A DNA stretch of 62,611 nt from assembly GCA_947478405.1 (NCBI GenBank), contig CANJVX010000013.1, positions 1 through 62,611 of the forward strand, read 5' to 3'. Positions 54,189 through 62,443 of this stretch are shown here, one piece after another. Position 1 is the stretch's first letter, and each line of letters opens with the position of its first letter. Source of the stretch: Beijerinckiaceae bacterium (lineage in GTDB: Bacteria > Pseudomonadota > Alphaproteobacteria > Rhizobiales > Beijerinckiaceae). The translations under genes and the position numbers were made by a program. The notes beneath the pieces were generated by a model, which searched no databases, had not been told where the DNA came from, and was given only the letters and a program-made list of their open reading frames with translations.

Positions 54189-54785
54189 ATGAATGCGACG
54201 AGCAATATAGGCCACAATCTGCGCCCCGATCCGCGTGGGGTCGTGCTCCTCGATGCGCAGGACAATCCCGTCGGTACGGCCGGAAAACATGCCGCCCATA
54301 TGCGTGGCCTCTATCACGCGGCCATCTCCATCATTCTTGTCGACCGCGCGGGCCGGCAATTGCTGCAACAGCGCGCTTTCACCAAATATCATTGCGGCGG
54401 CTTATGGACCAATGCCTGCTGCTCACACCAGATGGCTGGCGAAAGCTCTGCTGCAGCAGCCAAGCGCAGATTGTTCCAGGAATTGCGCCTACGCACGCAA
54501 TTGACGCCGCTAGCACGTGTGCGCTATCGCGCCCGTGTGGGTCATTTGATCGAGCATGAATGCGTCGATGTCTTCGTCGGCCTTGTCGAAGACATGCCGC
54601 GCATCAATCCAGCGGAAGCCGCGCGCGTTGCCTGGCTCTCGCCCGGCGACCCGCATTTACACGATCCCCTGACGCCGTGGTCCGCGCTTTATCTGGATCT
54701 CTTCGGCTTTGATGGCCCGCGCGCCCGCGCGCTCGGGCTGGACGATGGCCAAGTGCATGATTGCGGCCCGACCGTCCGCCTCTGA
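54189..54785 (+). CDS. idi: Isopentenyl-diphosphate delta-isomerase, type I
   Basis: Converts IPP to DMAPP, 198 residues, Nudix fold. The catalytic cysteine is in GGLWTNACCSHQMAGES (Cys78, equivalent to enteric Cys67) and the catalytic glutamate in IEHECVDVFVG. Metal ligands include His43 (LYHAAIS) and the Nudix-box glutamates (AAAKRRLFQELRL). Type I Idi in alphaproteobacteria is often tied to carotenoid or bacteriochlorophyll synthesis; no such genes are within this window. ATG 54189 lies 12 bases after slyX. Confidence 0.92.
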   Translation: MNATSNIGHNLRPDPRGVVLLDAQDNPVGTAGKHAAHMRGLYHAAISIILVDRAGRQLLQQRAFTKYHCGGLWTNACCSHQMAGESSAAAAKRRLFQELRLRTQLTPLARVRYRARVGHLIEHECVDVFVGLVEDMPRINPAEAARVAWLSPGDPHLHDPLTPWSALYLDLFGFDGPRARALGLDDGQVHDCGPTVRL

Positions 54786-54847
54786 TCGCTTGACCTTCCG
54801 GCGGCGGGAGAGTGTATCCATGGGGTAAATCAAATAAGAGGCGGCCC

Positions 54848-57334
54848 ATGACCGAGCATGACCACATCCACACAGACGCTTGCAGCGCCGACCATGCGGC
54901 TGAAGCGCGTGACCCGGTCTGCGGGATGACAGCCAAGACCGATGGCTCAAAACCCACCTCGCACGTGGATGACCGCAATTTCTATTTCTGCGGCAATGGC
55001 TGCAAAACAAAATTCGATGCTGACACGCTGCATTATCTTTCGCGCACAACCAAAGATCTTGTCTGCGGAATGGACGTCACTATTGCCAACGCGAAATATG
55101 CGCTGCGATATAACAAGAAGAGCTATTATTTCTGCTCCCCCGTCTGTCAGACAAAATTCGAAACAGCACCTGAACATTACACAGGCGAAGCCGCGTCTAT
55201 GCCAAGCACCCCTATTCCTGAAGGTGCCGTCTACACCTGCCCGATGGATCCCGAGATCCGTCAGATTGGACCCGGCACATGCCCGATCTGCGGCATGGCG
55301 CTTGAGCCTGATATGCCGAGCGCCGACACAGGCCCCAATCCGGAATATGTTGATTTTCTGCGACGCCTGATATTGGCGGGCCCTCTCGTCATTCCGATTG
55401 TCATTCTGGAAATGGGGAGCCATGTCGGCGCTTTCGACTGGATGTCGCCGATGGTCTCAGGCCTCACCCAGCTCGTTTTCTCGCTTCCGATCATTTTGTG
55501 GGCCGGGCGACCCTTCTTCGAGCGCGGCTGGCTGTCGCTAAAAACGCGCCATCTGAACATGTTCACGCTGATTGCCATGGGCACAGGTGTTGCCTTTGCC
55601 TATAGCCTCGTTGCGCTTTTTGTCCCGGAATTCTTTCCTCACACTTTCCGTCATCATGACGGATCTGTGCCAATCTATTTTGAAGCGGCCTCTGTTATCA
55701 TCGTTCTCGTGCTCGTCGGTCAGGTTCTGGAATTGCGCGCGCGTGAACAGACCGGCAGCGCCATCCGCGCACTGCTCGACCTTGCGCCCATCACCGCAAG
55801 ACGCATCCGTGAAGATGGAAGCGAAGAAGAGATCGCGCTTGATCTTGCGCGTGTCGGTGATCGCTTGCGTGTGCGCCCCGGCGACAAGATTCCACTCGAT
55901 GGACTCATTCTGGAAGGACGCAGTGCGGTAGATGAATCTTTCATCACGGGCGAGAGCATGCCGGTGACGAAAGGCACAGGCGCAAAAGTCATTGGCGGCT
56001 CGATCAATGGCACAGGCTCTTTTGTGATGCAGACCGAAAAAATCGGCCGCGACACAATGCTCGCGCAAATCGTGCAGATGGTTGCCAATGCGCAACGCTC
56101 GCGCGCACCCATCCAACGTCTCGCCGATCAGGTTGCTGGCTGGTTTGTGCCCTCGGTGCTGGCGGTGGCTGCACTGGCCTTTATCGCATGGTCGCTTTTT
56201 GGCCCCGAACCGCGCATGACTTTTGGACTTGTGGCCGCCGTCTCCGTGCTCATCATCGCTTGCCCCTGTGCGCTGGGTCTGGCCACGCCCATGTCCATCA
56301 TGGTGGGTGTGGGGCGCGGCGCGCAAATGGGCGTTCTGATCCGCAATGCCGAAGCTCTGGAGCGCATGGAGAAAGTCGACACATTGGTGATCGACAAGAC
56401 CGGTACGCTCACTGAAGGCAAGCCGCGCGTGACCGAGATCGTGACTATGCCAGAGTGGAGTGATGACGAGATCCTGCATCTGGCCGCAAGCCTCGAGGCA
56501 TTGAGCGAACATCCCTTGGCCGCCGCCATTGTGGCCGCTGCGCGTGATAAAAATCTCGCGCTCACAGCAGTCGAGGGATTTGATTCGCCCGTTGGCAAAG
56601 GCGCCTTAGGCCAAGTGGCCAATCGCAAGCTTGTCATTGGCCACGCATCATTCCTTGCAGACCAGGGCGTCTCCACCCAAGCTCTCGCTACGCAAGCCGA
56701 GGCTTTGCGCCGCTCTGGCGCAACAGCTGTTTTTCTCGCTGTCGATGGAGCTTTGGCCGGCGTGATCGCCATTTCAGACCCGATCAAAGCTTCAACAGCC
56801 CCAGCACTGAAAATACTGTCTGACGAAGGACTGAAAATCATCATGCTCACGGGCGACAACCGCACCACGGCGCAAGCGGTTGCCGATAAACTCGGCATAA
56901 CTGATATTGAGTCAGACGTGCTTCCCGATCAGAAACGCGCTGTGATTGAGCGTTTGCGCGCGCAAGGTCGCATTGTTGCCATGGCGGGTGATGGCGTGAA
57001 TGATGCGCCAGCCCTTGCCGCCGCTGATGTCGGCATTGCAATGGGCACAGGCACAGATGTCGCGATTGAAAGCGCGGGCATCACATTGCTGCAAGGGGAT
57101 CTGCAGGGCATTGTGCGCGCGCGCCGCCTCTCGCGCGCAGTCATGAGCAATATCCGCCAGAATCTTTTTCTGGCCTTCATATATAATTCGGGCGGTGTCC
57201 CGATTGCAGCGGGCATTCTTTATCCCACGTTCGGCCTGCTGCTCTCACCCATCATCGCTGCCGCTGCAATGGCATTGTCATCTATCAGTGTGATCGGCAA
57301 TGCGCTGCGTCTACGCATTACCCACATCGATTAA
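54848..57334 (+). CDS. Copper-type P1B ATPase with YHS and heavy-metal-binding domains
   Basis: Metal-exporting P-type ATPase, 828 residues. Unusual N-terminus without classical CxxC HMA domains: YHS domain 1 (RDPVCGMTAK...FYFCGNGC), YHS domain 2 (KDLVCGMDV...YYFCSPVC), then a heavy-metal-binding domain (YTCPMDPEIRQIGPGTCPICGMALEP). Core: CPC 472-474 in the transport helix (IIACPCALGLATP), phosphorylation Asp516 (DKTGTLTEGKP), SEHPLAAAIV, and GDGVNDAPALAAADVGIAMGTGTDVA. CPC suggests Cu(I) export. ATG 54848 has AAGAGG upstream. Adjacent DUF305 gene supports a copper role. Confidence 0.92.
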   Translation: MTEHDHIHTDACSADHAAEARDPVCGMTAKTDGSKPTSHVDDRNFYFCGNGCKTKFDADTLHYLSRTTKDLVCGMDVTIANAKYALRYNKKSYYFCSPVCQTKFETAPEHYTGEAASMPSTPIPEGAVYTCPMDPEIRQIGPGTCPICGMALEPDMPSADTGPNPEYVDFLRRLILAGPLVIPIVILEMGSHVGAFDWMSPMVSGLTQLVFSLPIILWAGRPFFERGWLSLKTRHLNMFTLIAMGTGVAFAYSLVALFVPEFFPHTFRHHDGSVPIYFEAASVIIVLVLVGQVLELRAREQTGSAIRALLDLAPITARRIREDGSEEEIALDLARVGDRLRVRPGDKIPLDGLILEGRSAVDESFITGESMPVTKGTGAKVIGGSINGTGSFVMQTEKIGRDTMLAQIVQMVANAQRSRAPIQRLADQVAGWFVPSVLAVAALAFIAWSLFGPEPRMTFGLVAAVSVLIIACPCALGLATPMSIMVGVGRGAQMGVLIRNAEALERMEKVDTLVIDKTGTLTEGKPRVTEIVTMPEWSDDEILHLAASLEALSEHPLAAAIVAAARDKNLALTAVEGFDSPVGKGALGQVANRKLVIGHASFLADQGVSTQALATQAEALRRSGATAVFLAVDGALAGVIAISDPIKASTAPALKILSDEGLKIIMLTGDNRTTAQAVADKLGITDIESDVLPDQKRAVIERLRAQGRIVAMAGDGVNDAPALAAADVGIAMGTGTDVAIESAGITLLQGDLQGIVRARRLSRAVMSNIRQNLFLAFIYNSGGVPIAAGILYPTFGLLLSPIIAAAAMALSSISVIGNALRLRITHID

Positions 57335-57347
57335 CAGGGAGAAAACC

Positions 57348-57719
57348 ATGCAAAAGTTTCTTGTTCTCAGCTTGATGCTGATGGCAGCTCCCGCTGCCGC
57401 CCAACACAATCACGCGGCACCACCGCCCGCTCATAATCATGGACCACAAGTCTCAATGCCTGCGTCGCCTGCAGCAAAAGCCTTTCAGGAGGCCAATGAT
57501 AAAATGCATCGTGATATGGCCATTCCACTGACTGGAAATGCAGATGTAGATTTCGTGCAAGGCATGATCCCGCATCACCAAGGCGCGGTCGACATGGCCA
57601 AGATCGTGCGGCAATATGGGGCTGATCCCGACATCCGGAAAATGGCACAAGAGATTATCGCAGCACAGGAGAAAGAAATCGCCCTGTTCCGCGACTGGCT
57701 CGCCAAAAGGCAAAAATGA
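57348..57719 (+). CDS. DUF305 (CopM-like) periplasmic protein
   Basis: A 123-residue secreted protein with signal peptide MQKFLVLSLMLMAAPAAAQ. The mature N-terminus is histidine-rich (HNHAAPPPAHNHGP) and the DUF305 four-helix core contains MIPHHQGAVDMAK and AQEIIAAQEKEIALF. Cyanobacterial members bind copper in the periplasm. It sits 13 bases after the copper ATPase stop with AGGGAG upstream of ATG 57348, so it is expected to handle exported copper. It overlaps thiE by four bases (ATGA). Confidence 0.87.
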   Translation: MQKFLVLSLMLMAAPAAAQHNHAAPPPAHNHGPQVSMPASPAAKAFQEANDKMHRDMAIPLTGNADVDFVQGMIPHHQGAVDMAKIVRQYGADPDIRKMAQEIIAAQEKEIALFRDWLAKRQK

Positions 57720-58321
57720 CACTCGACCCTTTTTATCTGATCGTCGACAGCGCGTCGTGGATTGAGCGGCTTCTTCCGCACGGCCTGCGCCTCGTGCAAT
57801 TGCGCATCAAGGACAAGCCGACATCAGAAATACGCGCGCAGATCATCCAGGCGCGAGATCTCTGCGCACAAGCAGGCGCCACGCTAGTCATCAATGACTA
57901 TTGGCAAGTCGCGATTGAGGAAGGCTGCACCTTCATTCATCTGGGCCAAGAAGATTTAGCAGAGGCTGATCTGGCGGCCATCCGCCGCGCAGGGTGTCGA
58001 CTTGGCATCAGCACCCATGATGAATCAGAATTGGGAACTGCGCTGGCCCACAGGCCAGCTTATATTGCGCTGGGCCCCGTCTTTCCCACGACTTTGAAAC
58101 AGCTCGATTGGGCGCCCCAAGGCGTGGCGCGCGTTGGAGAATGGAAGAAGCTTGTCGGCAATGTCCCGCTGGTGGCCATTGGCGGGCTCAATGTGCAGCG
58201 CGCCAATGCCGTGCTTGATGCGGGCGCTGATAGCGCGGCTGTCTCAACCGATGTGCTGGGCCATCCTGATCCAGAAGCGCGCACCCGCGAATGGGTGGCG
58301 CTCAGTCGCGCGCGGGCTTAA
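57716..58321 (+). CDS. thiE: Thiamine phosphate synthase
   Basis: Joins HMP-PP and thiazole phosphate, 201 residues, TIM barrel. Motifs: VQLRIKDKP, LVINDYWQVAIEEG, FIHLGQEDLAEADL and VAIGGLNVQRANAVLDAGADSAAVST. Its start overlaps the DUF305 stop (ATGA), so it is read from the copper transcript; this is odd for a thiamine gene. No TPP riboswitch precedes it. The last 20 bases overlap a DUF2256 gene on the other strand. Confidence 0.9.
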   Translation: MTLDPFYLIVDSASWIERLLPHGLRLVQLRIKDKPTSEIRAQIIQARDLCAQAGATLVINDYWQVAIEEGCTFIHLGQEDLAEADLAAIRRAGCRLGISTHDESELGTALAHRPAYIALGPVFPTTLKQLDWAPQGVARVGEWKKLVGNVPLVAIGGLNVQRANAVLDAGADSAAVSTDVLGHPDPEARTREWVALSRARA

Positions 58322-58460
58322 CCCGCTCAGCGCGGCAGCGGTCCGAGCAATATTTCACCTCGTCCCAGACTTTCGCCCATTTCTTGCGCCAGGCAAAAGG
58401 GCGCCCGCAGGCCACACAGGCCTTGTGCGGAAGATCGCCCTTCTTTTGCATCTTGGCCAT
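58302..58460 (-). CDS. DUF2256 domain small zinc-ribbon-like protein
   Basis: A 52-residue protein. It reads MAKMQKKGDLPHKACVACGR, then PFAWRKKWAKVWDEVKYCSD, then RCRAERVKPARD. Four cysteines (CVACGRPF and YCSDRCR) form a probable zinc ribbon, and the spacing CxxC-x20-CxxxC is the DUF2256 pattern. ATG 58460 has AGGAG eight bases upstream. It is divergent from the photolyase gene (84-base gap), and DUF2256 is typically found beside or fused to this photolyase family. It overlaps the 3' end of thiE by 20 bases on the opposite strand. Function unknown. Confidence 0.85.
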   Translation of the reverse strand: MAKMQKKGDLPHKACVACGRPFAWRKKWAKVWDEVKYCSDRCRAERVKPARD

Positions 58461-58544
58461 GTCATGCACTCCTGAACCGGCAATAGCCGCTCACCGTATG
58501 AATAGCATGAAATACGAACTGACGCGCACATCCGGATTGCTTCC

Positions 58545-60107
58545 ATGACCACTTTGCGCCTGATCCTCGGCGACCAATTGACACGCGACATATCGAGCCT
58601 CGATGGGGTCGATGGCGCGCATGACATTGTGCTCATGGCAGAAGTTGCGGAGGAAACAACTTATGTGCGCCACCATCAGCAAAAGATTGCTTTCATTCTC
58701 TCCGCGATGCGCCATTTTGCGCAAAGCCTGACGCAGGAGGGGCTGCGCGTCGATTATGTGAAGCTCGATGATCCTGACAATGCAGGCTCCTTCACCAGCG
58801 AAGTCGCGCGTGCGATTGCCCGCCATAAAATTTCACGGATCATCGTCACTGAGCCAGGGGAATGGCGCGTCATGGACATGATGCGGAGCTGGTCGCACGC
58901 ATTTAGCATTGACGTGGAAATTCGTGAGGATGACCGCTTTTTTTGTTCACGCGGTCGCTTCGCGCGCTGGGCTGAAGGGCGCAAATCATATCGTATGGAA
59001 TTCTTCTACCGCGAGATGCGCCGCGAAACAGGCCTCCTTATGGAGGGCGATGAGCCCGCAGGCGGCCAATGGAATTTCGACCACGACAATCGCAAAAGCC
59101 TGCCAAAGGGCGCCAAGCCCCCTAAGCGCGATCGCTTCACACCCGATGCTATGACGCGCGAGGTGATGGATCTTGTGACACAACGATATGCCCAGCATAT
59201 CGGCGATATTGAAAACTTTGGCTGGGCCGTCACACGCAAAGATGCGCTGGAGGCCTTGGATCATTTTATCCAAGCCTGCCTGCCAGCCTACGGTGATTAT
59301 CAAGATGCGATGAAAGAGGGCGAGCCCTTTCTCTACCATTCGGTGATTTCGCCTTATTTGAATTGCGGCCTGCTCACTGCGCGAGAAGTTTGCCTTGCAG
59401 CCGAACTGGCTTGGAAAAAAGATCAAGCACCACTCAATGCCGTCGAGGGGTTTATTCGCCAAATTCTTGGTTGGCGTGAATATGTGCGCGGAATTTATTG
59501 GCAGCACATGCCAAACTATGTGCAAAGCAATGCCCTTGGCGGAACACGCAAGCTGCCGTCATTTTACTGGACCGGCGACACCGCGATGAATTGCATTGCG
59601 CAGGTCGTGGAGGAAACAAAGGCCAATGCCTATGCCCACCACATTCAGCGTTTGATGGTGACCGGAAACTTCGCACTTCTGGCAGGCATTGCCCCCGCTG
59701 AAATCGAGGCATGGTACCTCGCCGTTTATGCCGATGCATTCGAATGGGTCGAGCTCCCCAATGTGCATGGCATGGTGATGTTTGCCGATGGTGGGCTGCT
59801 CGCCTCCAAACCCTATGCGGCATCGGGCGCTTATATCGACCGCATGTCGGATTATTGTAAATCCTGCGCCTATGATGTGAAGGCCAAGTCTGGCGCCACA
59901 GCCTGCCCGTTCAATCGTCTCTACTGGCACTTTATGATCGAAAATCAAACTGCGCTCAGCCGCAATCCGCGCATGGCTATGCCCTATCGGACGCTTTCGA
60001 AAATGACCGATGCACGACGCGCGGAAATTACGCGCGAGGCACAAGAGTTTCTGGAGGAGATGGATAGACCACCCTCAATACGTCATCAAACACAATTGAA
60101 ATTATAG
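58545..60107 (+). CDS. phrB: Iron-sulfur cryptochrome/photolyase ((6-4)-photolyase type, PhrB-like)
   Basis: FeS-BCP family photolyase, 520 residues. The antenna domain is LRLILGDQLTRDISSL and the FAD domain holds GWREYVRGIYW, AYAHHIQRLMVTGNFALLAGI and EWVELPNVHGMVMFADGG. Four cluster cysteines are at 350, 438, 441 and 454 (MNCIAQ, DYCKSCAYD, TACPFNRLYW), the same numbering I recall for Agrobacterium PhrB. These enzymes repair (6-4) photoproducts using a 6,7-dimethyl-8-ribityllumazine antenna. The start is ATG 58545. It is divergent from the DUF2256 gene. Confidence 0.92.
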   Translation: MTTLRLILGDQLTRDISSLDGVDGAHDIVLMAEVAEETTYVRHHQQKIAFILSAMRHFAQSLTQEGLRVDYVKLDDPDNAGSFTSEVARAIARHKISRIIVTEPGEWRVMDMMRSWSHAFSIDVEIREDDRFFCSRGRFARWAEGRKSYRMEFFYREMRRETGLLMEGDEPAGGQWNFDHDNRKSLPKGAKPPKRDRFTPDAMTREVMDLVTQRYAQHIGDIENFGWAVTRKDALEALDHFIQACLPAYGDYQDAMKEGEPFLYHSVISPYLNCGLLTAREVCLAAELAWKKDQAPLNAVEGFIRQILGWREYVRGIYWQHMPNYVQSNALGGTRKLPSFYWTGDTAMNCIAQVVEETKANAYAHHIQRLMVTGNFALLAGIAPAEIEAWYLAVYADAFEWVELPNVHGMVMFADGGLLASKPYAASGAYIDRMSDYCKSCAYDVKAKSGATACPFNRLYWHFMIENQTALSRNPRMAMPYRTLSKMTDARRAEITREAQEFLEEMDRPPSIRHQTQLKL

Positions 60108-60474
60108 GCCTCGCAAAATCTTCAAGCCGCCAACCAACGCACGTGAAAGAAATGACGATGCAGCAATTATATTGCTGGACCTTAGCTTAGTATGAGGAAA
60201 CGTGGTGACTTATAAACTTGGCATTAAGGCCTCGGATCAAACGTCTTCTTTGTTTCCTGCTTTGCCCCGCATTGCGGCGCCGATTTGTAAGATTTGAAAT
60301 TGTTTCTAAGAATTTTTTATGAACATGCGCACAGATTATTTTCTTTGTTCGTTTTAGTTAGGGATGCGGAGCCTGCCCTATCCGGAGGCCAAGTCTTCAT
60401 TCGACAGCAACTCACCCGATTTAGACCTCGACTCAAAGGCGTTATTTTAAAATAGCTTCATTATTATCAGCAGC
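60108..60474. other. Gene-free AT-rich gap after phrB
   Basis: 367 bases between phrB and the minus-strand gene at 60475. Base composition drops sharply compared with the genes to the left. I see no convincing ORF, RNA gene or perfect inverted repeat. It marks the boundary to the accessory-looking end of the window. Confidence 0.6.
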
Positions 60475-61113
60475 TTAAGCTATTTTGGCTTCGTTTTGTA
60501 AAACCACCTCCAAATTATCGTGCAGCTTTAGATTCTTTTCGGCTTGGTATGCATCCCAATTCCCGATCGCGATTTGACGGTTCTGAATGGCAGCTTGCTC
60601 GTAACGATTGAGCTTTGCAATCTGCAATTGCGGGCGCCTGGGTGTTTTAGAAAGCCTGTAAATCGCTTTTTTGACGCTGAAGAAAAACCTCCAGTCTTTT
60701 TTGGTTTTGGGTCCAAACCAAAAATCCAGTTCGTCAGTTTGCATATATTGAAAAAATTCTTCGATGTGTGGGTCATCTAATAGTTCGCAGGCAGGCATCG
60801 GACTGTCTTTGTCCGCTGCATGTAATTGATGCAGTATCAATTTATATCGGCGAACTGTATTTAATCTGGACTGCGCCTGTGCAATTTCATGCGCGAGATA
60901 CAATGCCGTTTCGCTTTTATCGAACACACATAATTGCCCCGCAAATAGATCGATTTCGGGGTCTGAAGGCATAATGAGCGTTTTTGCAGACAATCCGTGA
61001 ATGGTCGCATTCATCGAGGATGTTTGTTTTCCAGAGCTTGTCCGTGGCCCGGTACTTTTCCTCGCGTTTGATCTGTTTGCGCGAAGGCGTGGAGATGTTC
61101 TGCGCCGTCCCAT
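60475..61113 (-). CDS. Uncharacterised protein with NARKSTGPRT N-terminal motif
   Basis: A 212-residue protein without a recognised function. The basic N-terminus RANRSNARKSTGPRTSSGKQ, followed by SMNATIHGLSAKTL, matches a family often seen in Bradyrhizobium-like genomes (NARxSTGPRTxxGKxxxxxNAxxHGL), where the motif is thought to be a conserved surface or nucleic-acid-contact segment. The rest is helical and charged (HEIAQAQSRLNTVRRYKLILHQL). ATG 61113 has a near-perfect AAGGAGGG eight bases upstream, inside the previous gene's 3' end; the gap between the two genes is three bases, so they form an operon. Codon use is more AT-rich than the window average. Confidence 0.7.
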   Translation of the reverse strand: MGRRRTSPRLRANRSNARKSTGPRTSSGKQTSSMNATIHGLSAKTLIMPSDPEIDLFAGQLCVFDKSETALYLAHEIAQAQSRLNTVRRYKLILHQLHAADKDSPMPACELLDDPHIEEFFQYMQTDELDFWFGPKTKKDWRFFFSVKKAIYRLSKTPRRPQLQIAKLNRYEQAAIQNRQIAIGNWDAYQAEKNLKLHDNLEVVLQNEAKIA

Positions 61114-61116
61114 AAT

Positions 61117-61758
61117 TCAGCCCTCCTTCGCAGGTGAAGCGGAAAGACTTATCGTTTTTGAATCCTCATTGTCTTCGATCGAGGACACAATCTGTGTGAT
61201 CTTTTTGGCAAGGCCCGCCTTGCGCCGCTCTATTTCACGGAAAATGTAATTCCTGCGGACTTCGAGACGGATGATGTTTTGATCAATGTCAAACAACATC
61301 TCGCTCTCGTTCTTGAAGGCGCGTGCATTAATGTCCCAGAGGGGAACGCCAAGCGCTTCTAGGCAAGCTAGGGCGCTTTCCAAGCTGGATGCCAACTTGT
61401 TTCGAACAGCCTCACACTGCTTCGAGTTCATAGAAGGGGAGGCATTATGATCTGTATATTGCCTGACAGCCTGCACTTGCCCTTTTCGCATCGTGCCTAT
61501 GCGGATCTGCCGAAGTCGATGGATCTCCCACGTCTGGTCGACCACATCGCGAATATAGATTTCATCAATCAGATCATGGGGGCCAACCTGATTGCGGAAG
61601 GTCTGATAGAACGCCCTGTAGCCTGCCCCGTCTTCGCCATGCAGCAGAGGGGTCGGCCCCAGCAGTGGTTCCAGAGTTTGGCTTTCCTCTGTTTTTGATC
61701 GGCCCTTGGCATTCTTTGATGGGCGCAAGCGCTGGCGCACATGTGATTGCGTTGTCAT
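61117..61758 (-). CDS. Uncharacterised protein, partner of the NARKSTGPRT protein
   Basis: A 213-residue protein of unknown function, upstream in a two-gene minus-strand operon. Conserved-looking core: EPLLGPTPLLHGEDGAGYRAFYQTFRNQVGPHDLIDEIYIRDVVDQTWEIHRLRQIRIG-type stretch (key residues LLGPTPLLxGED, DxxDEIxxRDVVDxTWEIxRLR). The C-terminal half is helical and likely coiled coil, with IIRLEVRRNYIFREIERRKAGLAKK. ATG 61758 (MTTQSH) with AGGAG nine bases upstream is chosen; GTG 61761 immediately before it is the alternative. This protein type often co-occurs with the downstream gene in Rhizobiales; function not established. Confidence 0.68.
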   Translation of the reverse strand: MTTQSHVRQRLRPSKNAKGRSKTEESQTLEPLLGPTPLLHGEDGAGYRAFYQTFRNQVGPHDLIDEIYIRDVVDQTWEIHRLRQIRIGTMRKGQVQAVRQYTDHNASPSMNSKQCEAVRNKLASSLESALACLEALGVPLWDINARAFKNESEMLFDIDQNIIRLEVRRNYIFREIERRKAGLAKKITQIVSSIEDNEDSKTISLSASPAKEG

Positions 61759-61761
61759 CAC

Positions 61762-62134
61762 CCTAAACTCCTCTTGAATGAGGGCTGGGGGACTGTGCGG
61801 GGATCAGTGTAGGCGGACGGCAGCAAACGCCAGACAAATGCGCTGAAAGAGCACGGATGATAATTCTGGCTAGGTTTGCAGGCACGTCTTCTTTCCATCG
61901 ACTAATCCACGAACAGGTCAACCCCAGCCAAAACACGACTGGTTCATGAACGCTGCCCTATCTCCCCCGAGGGAGACGGCTAGCTTGGAAAGAAGCTGCC
62001 AATTGAAGGCTGATCACACTGGGGATCGCCACTTTCAAGAAAGAATAAAACATGAACGCGGCTTGGCGGTCAAGGCCGTAAAATGCACTGCTAAGCATTT
62101 TGTTAGAGCGCTGCCAGTGAGGTCAAATCGGCCT
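61762..62134. other. Gene-free stretch between the uncharacterised pair and the XRE regulator
   Basis: About 370 bases. A plus-strand open frame at 61946-62242 exists, but its peptide is compositionally arginine- and lysine-rich and partly antisense to the XRE gene, so I do not call it. The pair's ribosome site is at the left edge. No promoter or repeat stands out. Confidence 0.5.
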
Positions 62135-62377
62135 TTAAGAGGGATCTCGCAAGCGCACGCCAGGGCCGCGACCGTCGCCGCTCGGGATAAACTCAATTCC
62201 ACCAACCTCAAGCGCGGCCTGTACTTCAAGCAATGTAGATGAACGGCTCGGTGGCACGCCTAATGCCGCCTCAAACCGCAGTATTGTCCGCAAGCTAACC
62301 CCCGAACGCTCCGATAGAAGTTCCGCAGACCAACCTAGGGCACCCCTTGCTGCTCGTATTTGTGCGGACGTTATCAC
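62135..62377 (-). CDS. XRE-family helix-turn-helix regulator
   Basis: Small repressor-like protein, 80 residues. HTH: ITSAQIRAARGALGWSAELLSERSGVSLRTILRFEAA (helix-turn-helix about residues 14-38), followed by EVQAALEVGGIEFIPSGDGRGPGVRLRD, the tail shared by a common group of alphaproteobacterial Cro/CI-type regulators. The start is GTG 62377 (VITSAQ), which directly abuts the TTGACA of the divergent promoter. The perfect palindrome at 62396-62412 is the likely operator, so it probably represses both itself and the rightward gene. Confidence 0.8.
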   Translation of the reverse strand: MITSAQIRAARGALGWSAELLSERSGVSLRTILRFEAALGVPPSRSSTLLEVQAALEVGGIEFIPSGDGRGPGVRLRDPS

Positions 62378-62412
62378 TTGACAGACTGAACCTTATGTCA
62401 TATTTTATGACA
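62378..62412 (+). promoter_or_regulatory. Strong promoter with operator palindrome between xre and the Gp157-like gene
   Basis: TTGACA at 62378-62383, 17-base spacer, TATTTT at 62401-62406. TGTCAT-ATTTT-ATGACA at 62396-62412 is a perfect inverted repeat covering the -10, placed to block RNA polymerase when bound. The divergent XRE protein is the natural ligand. Confidence 0.7.
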
Positions 62413-62443
62413 CTAGCAGCATTATTTATGCCTTAGGTGTCCT

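Noticed and set aside
57640-57716. TPP riboswitch before thiE
   Set aside because: thiE starts inside the DUF305 stop, leaving no room, and no CTGAGA-type core is present.
61946-62242. A 98-codon plus-strand open frame
   Set aside because: It is partly antisense to the XRE gene, basic in composition and has no recognisable domain or ribosome site.
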